Shown here: positions 16,405-24,481 of the stretch, in pieces
How the letters are laid out: the number at the start of each line of letters is the position of its first letter
Numbering within the stretch: the first letter of the stretch is position 1
From: SKPT01 sp040905445
Lineage (GTDB): Bacteria; Planctomycetota; Phycisphaerae; Phycisphaerales; Phycisphaeraceae
Reading direction: 5' to 3'
DNA length: 64,000 bases
Assembly (NCBI GenBank): GCA_040905445.1
Contig: JBBDRN010000013.1
Location: forward strand, 1 to 64,000
Notes under the pieces: generated by a model
What the model was told of the DNA's origin: nothing
What the model saw: the letters and a program-made list of their open reading frames with translations, nothing else
Database searches by the model: none
Position numbers and translations under genes: made by a program

Positions 16405-16902
16405 GGAACGGGCGCGCCCCCTACGCCGCGGCTTCGACGGTCCGCTGCCCCGCCTGGCCTGGAAAAAAGCCTGCAGCACCTCGACGCACGCCTCCGCCAT
16501 CACGCCCGGCACGACGGTCAACCGATGGTTCAGCCGCGCGTCCGTGCAGATCGCGTACAGCGTGTCGACCGCGCCCATCTTGGCGTCGGCCGCGCCGTAG
16601 ATCAGCCGACCCATCCGCGCGTTGACCAGCGCCCCGGCACACATCGGGCAAGGCTCGAGCGTCACCGCGATCGCGCACTCGTCCATCCGCCACGTCCCCA
16701 GCCGCGCCGCCGCCCGGCGCAGCGCGACGATCTCCGCGTGCGCGGTCGGGTCGGTGTCCGTCTCCCGGCTGTTGTGAGCCTCGCCCACGATCTCTTCGCC
16801 ACGGTAGATCACCGCGCCCACCGGCACTTCGCCCGCGGCTGCTGCCTCGTGGGCGAGCGTAAGAGCGCGCTGCATCATGGTGGTGTCGACGGGCGTGGGC
16901 AT
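16384..16902 (-). CDS. tadA: tRNA-specific adenosine deaminase
   Basis: TadA deaminates adenosine-34 to inosine in the tRNA anticodon. The 172-residue protein has the zinc-deaminase signature: HAE at residues 55-57 and PCPMC with Cys85 and Cys88, followed by ALVNARMGRLIYGAADAKMGA. Later LNHRLTVVPGVMAEACVEVLQAFF matches TadA. The start is the ATG at 16902. The basic tail RRRGRARSSPNPGS is unusual; its last residues and the stop come from the CCTAATC repeat. Confidence 0.92.
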   Translation of the reverse strand: MPTPVDTTMMQRALTLAHEAAAAGEVPVGAVIYRGEEIVGEAHNSRETDTDPTAHAEIVALRRAAARLGTWRMDECAIAVTLEPCPMCAGALVNARMGRLIYGAADAKMGAVDTLYAICTDARLNHRLTVVPGVMAEACVEVLQAFFQARRGSGPSKPRRRGRARSSPNPGS

Positions 16903-16918
16903 GGCGAACGATCCAGCG

Positions 16919-16951
16919 TGGAAAGCCACGGTTGCAATCCGTGGGCTCTGG
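16919..16951. repeat. CCACGG hairpin repeat, copy 1
   Basis: CCACGG and CCGTGG pair around a short loop containing TTGCAAT, followed by GGCT(C/T)TGGC. A near copy sits at 53637-53667. Here it lies between tadA and the metallophosphatase gene. Confidence 0.5.
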
Positions 16952-16965
16952 CGAACGTGCAGCGG

Positions 16966-17859
16966 CTACCAGCGGTGGAGGTTGTCGATCAGCGGCGCGT
17001 GGATGCCGGGCATCGTGCGCCGGCGCAGCGTGTAGACCGGCACGTGCGGGCGGCAGAAGACGCGCGGGATGTGCCCCGCGTGTCCCACGCCGCGCGACAC
17101 GCCCGCGAGCGTGTCCCGGTGGCGCAGCACGCCCGAAGTCGCGCGCAGCGGCAGGTCGGTCGAGTTGGTCAACGGATGCCCCGTCGGCAGGCGGCACTGC
17201 CCGCCGTGCGTGTGGCCGGCGAGCAGCAAATGGTAGCCCAGGTCCGCCGCGGTGAAGACGTGGCTCGGAAAGTGCGTCAGCAGGACGCGCAGCGGCGCGG
17301 CCTCGTCGCCGGCCGGGGCGTCGTTCGCGGCGACGTCGGCCTCGCGCGCAGCGGGGCGGGCGGGCGCGGTATCGGGCGGGGTCACGCCCGGCGCCGGGCT
17401 GGCCACGCGCTGCGGCCGGGTGAGGATCAACCCCACGCTGTCCGGGCGGTCGGCGGAGCTGGTCAGGCCGCCGGCGAGCTCGATCTGCCCGTCCGCCAGC
17501 GCCACGCGCGCGTCGTTGAGCCAGGTCACGGGCAGGGCGGCGGCGCGCTGGCGCAGGTCCCAGGTGTCATGGTTGCCGAAGACGCCGAACGCACCCAGCC
17601 GCGGCCGCGTGCCGGCGAGGATGCGGGCGAGCACGTCGATGGCGGCCGGCTCGTGGCCCGGGTCTTCCATGTAATCGCCCGTCAGGACGATGAGATCCAG
17701 CCGGACGCTCGTGAGCTGGTTGGCGAGGCGGTCGAACAGCCGCGTCGGTCGGCGGACGTGCAGGTCGGAGATGTGCGCGACCCGCAGGCCGTCGAGCGCC
17801 GCGGGCAGGCGGGGCAGGGAGAGCTCGACGGGGTCCAGCAGGCCGTAGGCGAAGGGCAT
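16966..17859 (-). CDS. Calcineurin-like metallophosphatase
   Basis: The 297-residue protein has all five metal-binding blocks of the family: HISDLHV, LTGDYMED, GVFGNHDTW, LLTHFPSHV and LAGHTHGGQ. The arrangement resembles YkuE/YaeI-type phosphodiesterases, which may act on lipid-linked substrates, but no signal peptide or N-terminal membrane anchor is visible. A 30-residue Ala/Pro-rich loop (about 165-195) before the fourth block looks inserted. The substrate is unknown. Confidence 0.88.
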   Translation of the reverse strand: MPFAYGLLDPVELSLPRLPAALDGLRVAHISDLHVRRPTRLFDRLANQLTSVRLDLIVLTGDYMEDPGHEPAAIDVLARILAGTRPRLGAFGVFGNHDTWDLRQRAAALPVTWLNDARVALADGQIELAGGLTSSADRPDSVGLILTRPQRVASPAPGVTPPDTAPARPAAREADVAANDAPAGDEAAPLRVLLTHFPSHVFTAADLGYHLLLAGHTHGGQCRLPTGHPLTNSTDLPLRATSGVLRHRDTLAGVSRGVGHAGHIPRVFCRPHVPVYTLRRRTMPGIHAPLIDNLHRW

Positions 17860-18083
17860 GGTGCTTTCTGATTTCCTGGTTTGGGGCCGTTGCGCCTGTC
17901 GGCCACCGCTTGCCCCCCATCAGCCGCGAGCATCCTCACCCAGCCCCCCGCCGGAAGGTGGGTCGAGCCGGCGGCGCGGCCCCGGCTTGTCAGCTTCGCG
18001 GGCGGGTCATATCCTAGCGGCATCCCCGTGGGTGGGCCGTCGGCCCGCCGCGACAGGCTGACCACGCGCCAGGAGTCCCCCGC

Positions 18084-18932
18084 ATGGCGAAGATGTTCTA
18101 CACACTCGAAGAGGCGGCCGAGAAGCTTGGCGTCGACACCGACACCATCAAGGAGATGGCCACCGAGGGCAAGCTCCAGCAGTTCCGCGATCGCGACAAG
18201 CTCATGTTCAAGCGCGAGCAGGTCGACCAGCTCGCCGGCGGCGCCGACGCCGATGCCTCCGGCGGCCCGATCCCGCTCGATGACAGCGGCGAGATCAGCC
18301 TCAAGGACGACACCAGCTCCGGCAGCGAACTCGGGCTCGGCGGCTCGGGCACCAGCGTCTTCGACTCCGACGAGATCGCCGCCGCCGACCAGACCCAGGC
18401 CGGCGCAGGCGCCACCGGCGGACCCGGCGCGGGCGACGATCTCAACATCGAGAGCGTTGGCTCCGGCTCCGGGCTGCTCGACCTGACCAGCGAGTCGGAC
18501 GACACCAGCCTCGGCGAAGTCCTCGATGACCTCTCCGGCGACTCCGGCCAGGCGTCGGGCATGGCCGCCGAGCTCGGCGCCTCCGACGCCTTCGAGAGCG
18601 CCGTCGACGAAGACGCCCCCGACATGATCGGCGCCGCTGCCCCCGTCGACGATCACAGGCCCGACATGGCCATGAGCTCCATGTACGAGGTCGACACCGA
18701 CGACCCGGCGGGCAGCGGCTTCGGCACCGGCATGCTGATCGGTGCCATGCTCGCCCTCGTCCTCGCGCTCGTCGCCGTCCTCGGCGCCATGATGGGCGTC
18801 CGCGACGTCTTCACCGCCACCATCGCCGACTCCCAGGTCGTCTACCTCGGCTCGCTCGGCGGCCTGCTGGCGCTCAGCCTCCTGCTCGGCGGAATCGGCT
18901 ACATGATCGGCAAAGCCAGCGACGCCGGCTGA
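18084..18932 (+). CDS. HTH (excisionase-like) protein with C-terminal membrane helices
   Basis: The first 50 residues form a MerR/excisionase-type winged HTH: FYTLEEAAEKLGVDTDTIKEMATEGKL then KLMFKREQVDQLAGG. Residues 55-205 are an acidic, Ser/Asp/Gly-rich low-complexity linker. Residues about 212-280 hold two hydrophobic helices (MLIGAMLALVLALVAVLGAMMG and SLGGLLALSLLLGGIGYMIG). The N-terminus would face the cytoplasm, tethering the HTH to the membrane. AGGAG lies eight bases before the start. Function is unknown; a membrane-bound DNA- or protein-binding role is inference. Confidence 0.75.
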   Translation: MAKMFYTLEEAAEKLGVDTDTIKEMATEGKLQQFRDRDKLMFKREQVDQLAGGADADASGGPIPLDDSGEISLKDDTSSGSELGLGGSGTSVFDSDEIAAADQTQAGAGATGGPGAGDDLNIESVGSGSGLLDLTSESDDTSLGEVLDDLSGDSGQASGMAAELGASDAFESAVDEDAPDMIGAAAPVDDHRPDMAMSSMYEVDTDDPAGSGFGTGMLIGAMLALVLALVAVLGAMMGVRDVFTATIADSQVVYLGSLGGLLALSLLLGGIGYMIGKASDAG

Positions 18933-18933
18933 C

Positions 18934-19014
18934 AAGCCCGGGTCCCGGGATCCGGGATCCGCAAACCCGCGCCGCCCCGGAACCCGATCCCGGAACCCCA
19001 ACCCCGGCTTCCCC
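18934..19014. repeat. CCCGGGATC-type spacer repeat
   Basis: The spacer holds repeated CCCGGGATCCGGGATCC units and then GGAACCCGATCCCGGAACCCC. It has the same architecture as the other degenerate-unit spacers and directly precedes the psd start. Confidence 0.55.
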
Positions 19015-19015
19015 C

Positions 19016-19855
19016 ATGCTCAGCGGCTACGCGCGCAACGAGTGGATGACGATCCTCGCCATCGGTCTGGTGCTGACGGTGACGCTGGCCGTCGTCCAGT
19101 GGTGGGTCGTCGCCGTCGTCTGCGTCCTCGCCACGCTTGCGCTGCTGAGCTTCTTCCGCGATCCGCACCGGCGCCCGCCGACGCAGCGCGGCGTGGTCGT
19201 CGCCCCCGCCGACGGACGCGTCAGCTCCATCCACGAGCTCGAGCACTTCGAGCCGCTCGACGGTCCGGCGACGTGCATCCGCATCTTCCTCAGCGTCCTC
19301 GACGTCCACGTCAACCGCAGCCCGCTGCATGGCGAGGTCGTGTCGGTGCATCACAAGCCCGGCCAGTACCGCAACGCCCTCAACCCCGAGTCCGCCGAGG
19401 TCAACGCGGCAACCACGACCGTCCTCGTCCACCCCATCCGGCGGTACCCGATCGCGGCCGTCCGGCAGGTATCCGGCATGCTCGCGCGCACCATCGTCTG
19501 CAACGCCCGCGCGGGCAAGGTGCTTCAGCGCGGCGAGAAGTACGGCATCATCAAGCTCGGCTCGACGACCGAGCTCTACCTGCCGCGTGACCTCGTTCAG
19601 CGCGTCGAGGTGCAGCCGGGGCAGAAGGTCAAGGCGGGGCTCACCGTCGTCGCCGCCCTCGCGAGCCTGGAACTCAAGCCCGGCGAAAACGGCGCGAGCC
19701 CCACGCCGGCGGAAGCGCCGCCGCCGGCGAAGCCCGAGAATCCCGCCACCCCCGCCGACTCCGACAGCGCCGGCAACACCGCGACCCGCCGCGATTCGGA
19801 CGGCTCACTATTCGAGGCCGCGGCAGAAGACGCGTCTGTCCCCGCAAAGGGGTAG
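19016..19855 (+). CDS. psd: Phosphatidylserine decarboxylase
   Basis: The enzyme converts phosphatidylserine to phosphatidylethanolamine. Two membrane helices fill residues 10-45. Family blocks follow: FFRDPHRRPP, VVAPADGRVSSIHE, FLSVLDVHVNRSPLHGEV, HKPGQYRNALN and the autocleavage site LGST at residues 181-184, where Ser183 becomes the pyruvoyl group. This is the short form of the family. After the catalytic domain a Pro/Ala-rich tail of about 65 residues, including PENPATPAD, is encoded partly by the CGCCACCCC unit common in this genome. A REP-like element follows the stop. Confidence 0.93.
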   Translation: MLSGYARNEWMTILAIGLVLTVTLAVVQWWVVAVVCVLATLALLSFFRDPHRRPPTQRGVVVAPADGRVSSIHELEHFEPLDGPATCIRIFLSVLDVHVNRSPLHGEVVSVHHKPGQYRNALNPESAEVNAATTTVLVHPIRRYPIAAVRQVSGMLARTIVCNARAGKVLQRGEKYGIIKLGSTTELYLPRDLVQRVEVQPGQKVKAGLTVVAALASLELKPGENGASPTPAEAPPPAKPENPATPADSDSAGNTATRRDSDGSLFEAAAEDASVPAKG

Positions 19856-19858
19856 GCG

Positions 19859-19883
19859 TGTCCGAAAACGTCGTACGGCGGGT
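19859..19883. repeat. 25-bp shared motif, copy 1
   Basis: A 25-base sequence containing GTCCGAAAACGTCGTACGG occurs here and again without mismatch at 23360-23384. This copy abuts the large inverted repeat at 19881; the other lies upstream of the uvrD-like gene. Confidence 0.7.
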
Positions 19884-19955
19884 GCCACTGGTGGCTTGTC
19901 CACCAGTGTGCGCGCGTGGCGCACAGGGACTGGTGGACAAGCCACCAGTGGCACC
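19881..19955. repeat. GGTGCCAC palindromic element, long hairpin
   Basis: Two 27-base perfect inverted arms (19881-19907 and 19929-19955) begin GGTGCCACTGGTGGCTTGTC and end at the matching GTGGCACC. An inner TGTGCGC/GCGCACA stem extends the hairpin. No gene occupies 19856-20172; this element and the next one fill most of it. Confidence 0.9.
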
Positions 19956-20048
19956 CCTTTCTCGGACTCAGCTTGGCCCCGCGCCGCAAGCGATGCACGA
20001 TGCTCCAACCTCGTACGGCTGCATCGCTCCTACACGGCCGCATCGGCG

Positions 20049-20139
20049 GGTGCCACTGACAAGGGCGTCTTCGACCTTGTCAGTGTTTGCCGTCGTTCGC
20101 ACTGACAAGCTCCGCGGACTCCGCTTGTCAGTGCCACCC
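20049..20139. repeat. GGTGCCAC palindromic element, two-hairpin copy 1
   Basis: Two adjacent hairpins share the stem CACTGACAAG/CTTGTCAGTG; their loops are GGGCGTCTTCGAC and CTCCGCGGACTCCG. The whole is bounded by GGTGCCAC and GTGCCACC. A nearly identical copy is at 58610-58698, and a half copy in reverse orientation is at 37863-37901. Confidence 0.9.
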
Positions 20140-20172
20140 ACGACATCACGCCACGAAGCTGTGGCACACGAT

Positions 20173-20922
20173 CTAAGCTCGTGCGGCCGCATCCGCGTCG
20201 CGGTCCGCGCGGCGCACCGCGCGGCAGAACGCGTCGATGAGTTCCGCGCTCTTTACCCCCGGCGCGGACTCCACACCCGACGAGACATCCACGGCGTACG
20301 GCCGCGCCGTCGCCACCGCCTCCGCCACGTTGGTCGGCGTCAAGCCGCCGGCGAGCAGCACCGCGGGCAGCTCGGCGAGCGCCCCATCGCCCTGCAGCCG
20401 GGCCAGCCCATGCCAGTCAAAGCGCTGCCCCGTCCCCCCCGTGGTCGGCGCGTCGGGCGGGGGCGGGGCGTCGAACAGGATGCCCGCAAGATTGCCCACG
20501 CCGCGCCACGACGCGACGGCGGCGGCCGCCTCGCGCGCGTCGGCGAACGCCAGCGCCTTGATGACCCGCAGCGGGGCGAGGGCGGCGACGTCCGCGGGCG
20601 ACTCGCTGCCGTGTAGCTGCACGGTGCGCAGACCCAGGGCGGCCGCGACCTTGCGGATGCGCTCCGGCCGCTCGTCGACGAACACCGCCACGGGCTCGAC
20701 GAACCCGGGCAGGCGGGCGATGACGGCGCGGGCGGCGTCGAGATCGATGCAGCGTGACGAAGCTTCGACGAACATGAGGCCGATCGCGTCGGCGCCCGCG
20801 CTCGCCGCGGCCATGGCCGTCGCCGCGTCACGTACGCCACAAACCTTGACGCGCGTGCGCGGCGGGGTCGACCTCGCGGCCGCCGCGGACGTGGCGGACG
20901 TGGCGGGGTTGGCGGGGCTCAC
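20173..20922 (-). CDS. trpF: Phosphoribosylanthranilate isomerase
   Basis: TrpF carries out the isomerisation of phosphoribosylanthranilate in tryptophan synthesis. The 249-residue TIM barrel shows TRVKVCGVRDAATAM with the catalytic Cys, GADAIGLMFVEASSR, TVQLHGSES, and the phosphate-binding LLAGGLTPTNVAEAV plus AVDVSSGVESAPGVKSAELI. The start is GTG at 20922 inside the stop of the upstream helicase gene (GTGA). The first 22 residues (ANPATSATSAAAARS) are encoded by repeat units and are not part of the barrel. No other trp gene is nearby. Confidence 0.93.
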   Translation of the reverse strand: MSPANPATSATSAAAARSTPPRTRVKVCGVRDAATAMAAASAGADAIGLMFVEASSRCIDLDAARAVIARLPGFVEPVAVFVDERPERIRKVAAALGLRTVQLHGSESPADVAALAPLRVIKALAFADAREAAAAVASWRGVGNLAGILFDAPPPPDAPTTGGTGQRFDWHGLARLQGDGALAELPAVLLAGGLTPTNVAEAVATARPYAVDVSSGVESAPGVKSAELIDAFCRAVRRADRDADAAARA

Positions 20923-23303
20923 GACAAGCGATCCAGGTGGGCGTATTGGAGGATGAGCGTCTTGATCCCGACGGTGTTGAACTGGACGCGGGCCCGCGTG
21001 TGGCTGCCCGACGCCGTGATGTCGAGCACGCGCCCGACGCCGAAGCTCGCGTGGCGCACGAGGCTGCCGGGTGGGAACTCGCCGGCGTGCTGCTGCGCTT
21101 CGCGGCGCTGGTCGTCGCCGGCATCGTCGTCATGCACATAACCCTGGCCCGTCACATCCTCACGCTCGACGGTCTCGGCAGGCAGCTCGTCGAGGAAGCT
21201 GCTGGGGATGGTGGGCATGGTCTGGCCGAAGATCGTGCGGTAGCGCGTGTGGGTGAGGATGAGCGTGCGCATGGCGCGGGTGATGCCGACGAAGCAGAGG
21301 CGGCGCTCCTCCTCGTGCTCGCTGATGCTCTCGCGCGCCCGCTGGTGCGGCAGGATGCCGTCCTCGACGCCGACCATCGCCACCGCGTGATACTCCAGCC
21401 CCTTGGCGGCATGCAGCGTCATGAGCGTCACCGCGCCCTGCGTGCTGTCGACGGCGTCGACGTCGGCGACGAGGCTGATCTGCTCGAGAAACGCGAGCAG
21501 CTTGTCGTGCAGGCTCGTGCCCGCGTGGCCGAGCGCGTCGTCGACGCTCAGCTCGTGCAGGTAGTCGTCCTCGAACTGCTGGGCGTACGTGATCAGCTCC
21601 CCGAGGTTGGCGAGGCGCTCGCGGTCGGGGTCGGACTTGTCGTTGGCGTAGAACGTCTCGAGGCCGCAGTCTTCGAGCACGCGCTGGACCAGCCCGCGCA
21701 GCGACGGCTCACCCCCCCCGCCACTCCCGCCGCCCCCGCCGCCATCGCCACCATCATCATCGTCGTCGCGGTGTGGCAGCAGCGTGGTGCCGGGGCGGTC
21801 GTTGAAGCCGGCGACCGTCCGCCACGCTTCGAGCATCGACGCAAACTTCGCGACGCTGTTCTGCGCCCGGCTGTTGAGGCTGCCGATCTGCATCGGCTCG
21901 CGGAGGAGCTCGTCCATCGCGGTGTTGCGCGCGAGGCTGTGGGCCTGCAGCGCCTTGACGGTGTTGGTCGAGATGCCGCGCGCGGGCGTGTTGATGACGC
22001 GGAAGAGGTTGACCTCGTCGGCCGGGTTGGCGATGACGCGCAGGTACGCCACCGCGTCCTTGATCTCCTTGCGGTCGTAGAACGCCGTGCCCCGGGCGAT
22101 CTGGTAGGGGATCCCGGCGTTGCGCATCGCGTCCTCGATGACGCGCGACAGGCTGTTGATGCGGTAGAACACCGCCATCTCGCCGTATGGCACGCCCTGC
22201 TGCTCGTGGAGCTGGCGGAACTGCTGGACGACGTGCTCCGCCTCGTGGCGCTCGTCCTGGCAGGTGACGACGCGCACCGGCTCGCCCACGTCGTTCTCCG
22301 TCCACAGCGTCTTGTGCTTGCGCGCCCGATTGCCCTGGATGAGCGCGTCCGCGGCCGCGAGGATCGTCTGCGTCGAGCGGTAGTTCTGCTCCAGCCGCAC
22401 GACCTGCGCCGTGGGGTAGTGCGTCTCGAAGTCGAGGATGTTCTGGATGTTCGCCCCGCGCCAGCCGTAGATGCTCTGGTCCGGATCGCCCGTGGCGCAG
22501 ATGTTCTTGTGGCCATCCGCCAGAGCGCTGGCGATGATGAACTGCGCGTGGTTGGTGTCCTGGTACTCGTCGATGAGCACGTACTGGTAGCGCTCCTGAA
22601 GCTGGCGCAGCGCGTCGGGGTGGTTGCGGAAGAGCTGGACCGTGCGCAGCAGCAGGTCGTCGAAGTCCAGCGCGTTGTTGCGCGTCAGGATCTCGGCGTA
22701 CTTGTGGTACACCTTGGCCACCGTTCGGCTATAAAAATCCGCCGCCTGCTGGGCGAACGCCTCGGCGTCCATCAGCTCGTTCTTCGCGTTGGAGATCGTC
22801 GAGAGCATCGACCCGGGCGGGAAGTTCTTCGCGTCGATCGCGAGATCGCTCAGCGCCTGCTTGACCGCCCGCTGCTGGTCGCCGCTGTCGTAGATGGAGA
22901 AGCCGGGCGGGAGGTTGAGCCGGTCGGCGTACTGGCGGATGATCCGCACGCACAGGCTGTGAAACGTCGCGACGGTGATGGCGCGGGCCTGTCGCTCCGA
23001 GACGAGCTCCGCGACGCGCTCGCGCAGCTCCGCGGCCGCCTTGTTGGTGAAGGTGATCGCCAGCACGTTCCAGGGCGGGATGCCGATCGCCTGGACGAGG
23101 TACGCCACCCGCCGCGTGATGACCCGCGTCTTGCCCGAGCCGGGGCCGGCGAGGACGAGCAGCGGCCCGTCGACGTGGCTCACCGCCGCCCGCTGCGGCT
23201 CGGTCAGGCCCTCAAGAAGCGGATCATCCATGGGCGCGGCGGAGTCAGTGGAGGCGGGTGTGGCGGGGGTGGCGGGCGTGGCGGTGCGGGAGGCGCGGGT
23301 CAT
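20919..23303 (-). CDS. UvrD/PcrA-type DNA helicase
   Basis: The 794-residue SF1 helicase would unwind DNA 3' to 5' in repair and replication restart. Walker A GPGSGKT is at residues 53-59; also visible are AITFTNKAAAELRERV, DEYQDTNHAQ, GDPDQSIYGWRGA, LEQNYRST, VTLMTLHAAKGLEYHAV and LCFVGITRAMRTL. The C-terminal PcrA-like Tudor domain is GSLVRHASFGVGRVLDI. Two repeat-derived insertions occur: TATPATPATPAS at the N-terminus and an Asp/Gly-rich run near residue 520 in subdomain 2B. An internal start at 23231 would skip the first. The gene overlaps trpF by four bases. Confidence 0.94.
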   Translation of the reverse strand: MTRASRTATPATPATPASTDSAAPMDDPLLEGLTEPQRAAVSHVDGPLLVLAGPGSGKTRVITRRVAYLVQAIGIPPWNVLAITFTNKAAAELRERVAELVSERQARAITVATFHSLCVRIIRQYADRLNLPPGFSIYDSGDQQRAVKQALSDLAIDAKNFPPGSMLSTISNAKNELMDAEAFAQQAADFYSRTVAKVYHKYAEILTRNNALDFDDLLLRTVQLFRNHPDALRQLQERYQYVLIDEYQDTNHAQFIIASALADGHKNICATGDPDQSIYGWRGANIQNILDFETHYPTAQVVRLEQNYRSTQTILAAADALIQGNRARKHKTLWTENDVGEPVRVVTCQDERHEAEHVVQQFRQLHEQQGVPYGEMAVFYRINSLSRVIEDAMRNAGIPYQIARGTAFYDRKEIKDAVAYLRVIANPADEVNLFRVINTPARGISTNTVKALQAHSLARNTAMDELLREPMQIGSLNSRAQNSVAKFASMLEAWRTVAGFNDRPGTTLLPHRDDDDDGGDGGGGGGSGGGGEPSLRGLVQRVLEDCGLETFYANDKSDPDRERLANLGELITYAQQFEDDYLHELSVDDALGHAGTSLHDKLLAFLEQISLVADVDAVDSTQGAVTLMTLHAAKGLEYHAVAMVGVEDGILPHQRARESISEHEEERRLCFVGITRAMRTLILTHTRYRTIFGQTMPTIPSSFLDELPAETVEREDVTGQGYVHDDDAGDDQRREAQQHAGEFPPGSLVRHASFGVGRVLDITASGSHTRARVQFNTVGIKTLILQYAHLDRLS
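21706..21770. repeat. In-frame repeat encoding Asp/Gly run in the helicase gene
   Basis: CCGCCACTCCCGCCGCC-type units followed by CATCATCATCGTCGTCG are read on the minus strand as Asp and Gly runs with Ser. The insertion lies between helicase motifs, in a region likely to be a surface loop. Confidence 0.65.
23246..23290. repeat. In-frame GTGGCGGGC repeat encoding PAT units
   Basis: Four imperfect GTGGCGGG(G/C) units are read on the minus strand as ATPATPATPA in the N-terminus of the helicase. Confidence 0.65.
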
Positions 23304-23359
23304 ATCCACTGAGTTTAGCAGCGCCGGGCGCCCCGTTAGCGGTCGCCTTCGAGCGACTC

Positions 23360-23384
23360 TGTCCGAAAACGTCGTACGGCGGGT
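23360..23384. repeat. 25-bp shared motif, copy 2
   Basis: Identical over 25 bases to 19859-19883, core GTCCGAAAACGTCGTACGG. It lies in the 95-base gap between the SDR gene and the helicase gene, both on the minus strand. Confidence 0.7.
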
Positions 23385-23398
23385 TGGCGGACCGAACC

Positions 23399-24394
23399 CT
23401 AACGCGTCGGGTTGCGGTTGGGCCCCGAGTTCGCCAGCGCATGCGCCAGCCCCTCGTGGTAGCTCGCATACCGCGGCGACCACCCTGTCCGCTCGCGCGT
23501 CAGCTTGTTATCCAGCGCTTTGCTCGTCGTCCGCCGCAGCCGCTCCACGTCCAGCCCGAACCGCGCTGCCGCGGCGTCGGCATCGAGCACCTCGGGCGGC
23601 TCACGCTTGAGTCGCCGCGCCAGGTCGTCGTAGTACTGCTTGCGCGGGATCGCGTGGTTGTCGCAGCCGATCTCCACGCGCCCCGGCGCAGCGGCCTGGC
23701 TTATCGCCAGCAGCAGGTCGGCTGCGTCATCGACATGGATGAGGTTGAGCAGCGCCTGCGGATCGCCCAGCAGCGGGGCGCCCTGCATGACGGGGCGCAG
23801 GCCGATGATGCGGCCCGGGCCGTAGAGCCCCGCGAGGCGCACGACGTGGTATCGATCGCCCGCGGCGAGGAACAGGCCGTCGCCCTCGAGGATGATGCGG
23901 CTGCGGTTGTCGGTGGGCCTCGCGGGTGTGTCGGCGTCGACGCGCCGGCCATCCGCGTAGCCGTACACCGCGGTCGAGGAGACAAGGATCGCCCGGCGGA
24001 CGCGGCCGCGCGCCAGGGCCCGCGTCATGTGCGCGACGCCGCCGAGCACCACCTGCCGCGGCGTGGGCCGCTGGTCCTGCCGCCCGGGCGGGACCATGTA
24101 ATAGACATCGAGCGCCGGCTCGTCGAGCGCGGGCGTCAGCGCGGCGAGGGTCAGCGGCTGCGTCACCTGGACCAGCAGCGGCTTGACGCCCAGCGCCGCG
24201 AGTTGGCGGGCCCGGTCGGGCGACCGGGTCGTGGCGTAAACGCGCTGGGCGTGGGGCGGCTCCATGAGACGCGGGGCGAGGCGGCGGCCGAGGTAGCCGC
24301 AGCCGACGATCAGCGCCGCCGAGGCGGGTGGTGGTGATGGCGGAGGTAGCGGAGGTAGCGGAGGTGGCGGGGGTGGCGGGGGCGACGCGGGCAT
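23399..24394 (-). CDS. NAD(P)-dependent SDR/epimerase-like protein
   Basis: The 331-residue protein is an extended SDR of the YeeZ-like type. The nucleotide-binding loop is ALIVGCGYLGRRLAPRL near residue 27. STAVYGYADG carries the active-site Tyr region, and VRLAGLYGPGR with LNLIHVDDAADLLLA are further epimerase motifs. Residues 4-24 are a poly-Pro run encoded by the GGAGGTAGC/GGTGGCGGG repeat and precede the fold. The substrate cannot be told. The gene ends 95 bases upstream of the helicase gene, which runs in the same direction. Confidence 0.85.
   Translation of the reverse strand: MPASPPPPPPPPLPPLPPPSPPPASAALIVGCGYLGRRLAPRLMEPPHAQRVYATTRSPDRARQLAALGVKPLLVQVTQPLTLAALTPALDEPALDVYYMVPPGRQDQRPTPRQVVLGGVAHMTRALARGRVRRAILVSSTAVYGYADGRRVDADTPARPTDNRSRIILEGDGLFLAAGDRYHVVRLAGLYGPGRIIGLRPVMQGAPLLGDPQALLNLIHVDDAADLLLAISQAAAPGRVEIGCDNHAIPRKQYYDDLARRLKREPPEVLDADAAAARFGLDVERLRRTTSKALDNKLTRERTGWSPRYASYHEGLAHALANSGPNRNPTR
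24328..24392. repeat. In-frame GGAGGTAGC repeat encoding poly-Pro
   Basis: Units of GGAGGTAGC, GGAGGTGGC and GGGGGTGGC repeat seven times and are read on the minus strand as Pro-Pro-(Pro/Leu/Ser). They form nearly the whole N-terminal extension of the SDR protein. Confidence 0.75.
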
Positions 24395-24481
24395 ACCCGG
24401 ATTGTCGGGCGCGCGCGGCCTCGTGCCAAACGGCAGGCTGTTCAGATGGAAGGCGGAACCGTCGCAGTCGTCGGCGTGGAC

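Noticed and set aside
19858..20616. Open frames running through the GGTGCCAC repeats
   Set aside because: The translations repeat palindromic DNA (for example GLVDKPPV) and overlap trpF on the other strand.
20937..23312. Long plus-strand frame opposite the UvrD-like helicase
   Set aside because: No domains and typical shadow composition; the minus strand has all helicase motifs.
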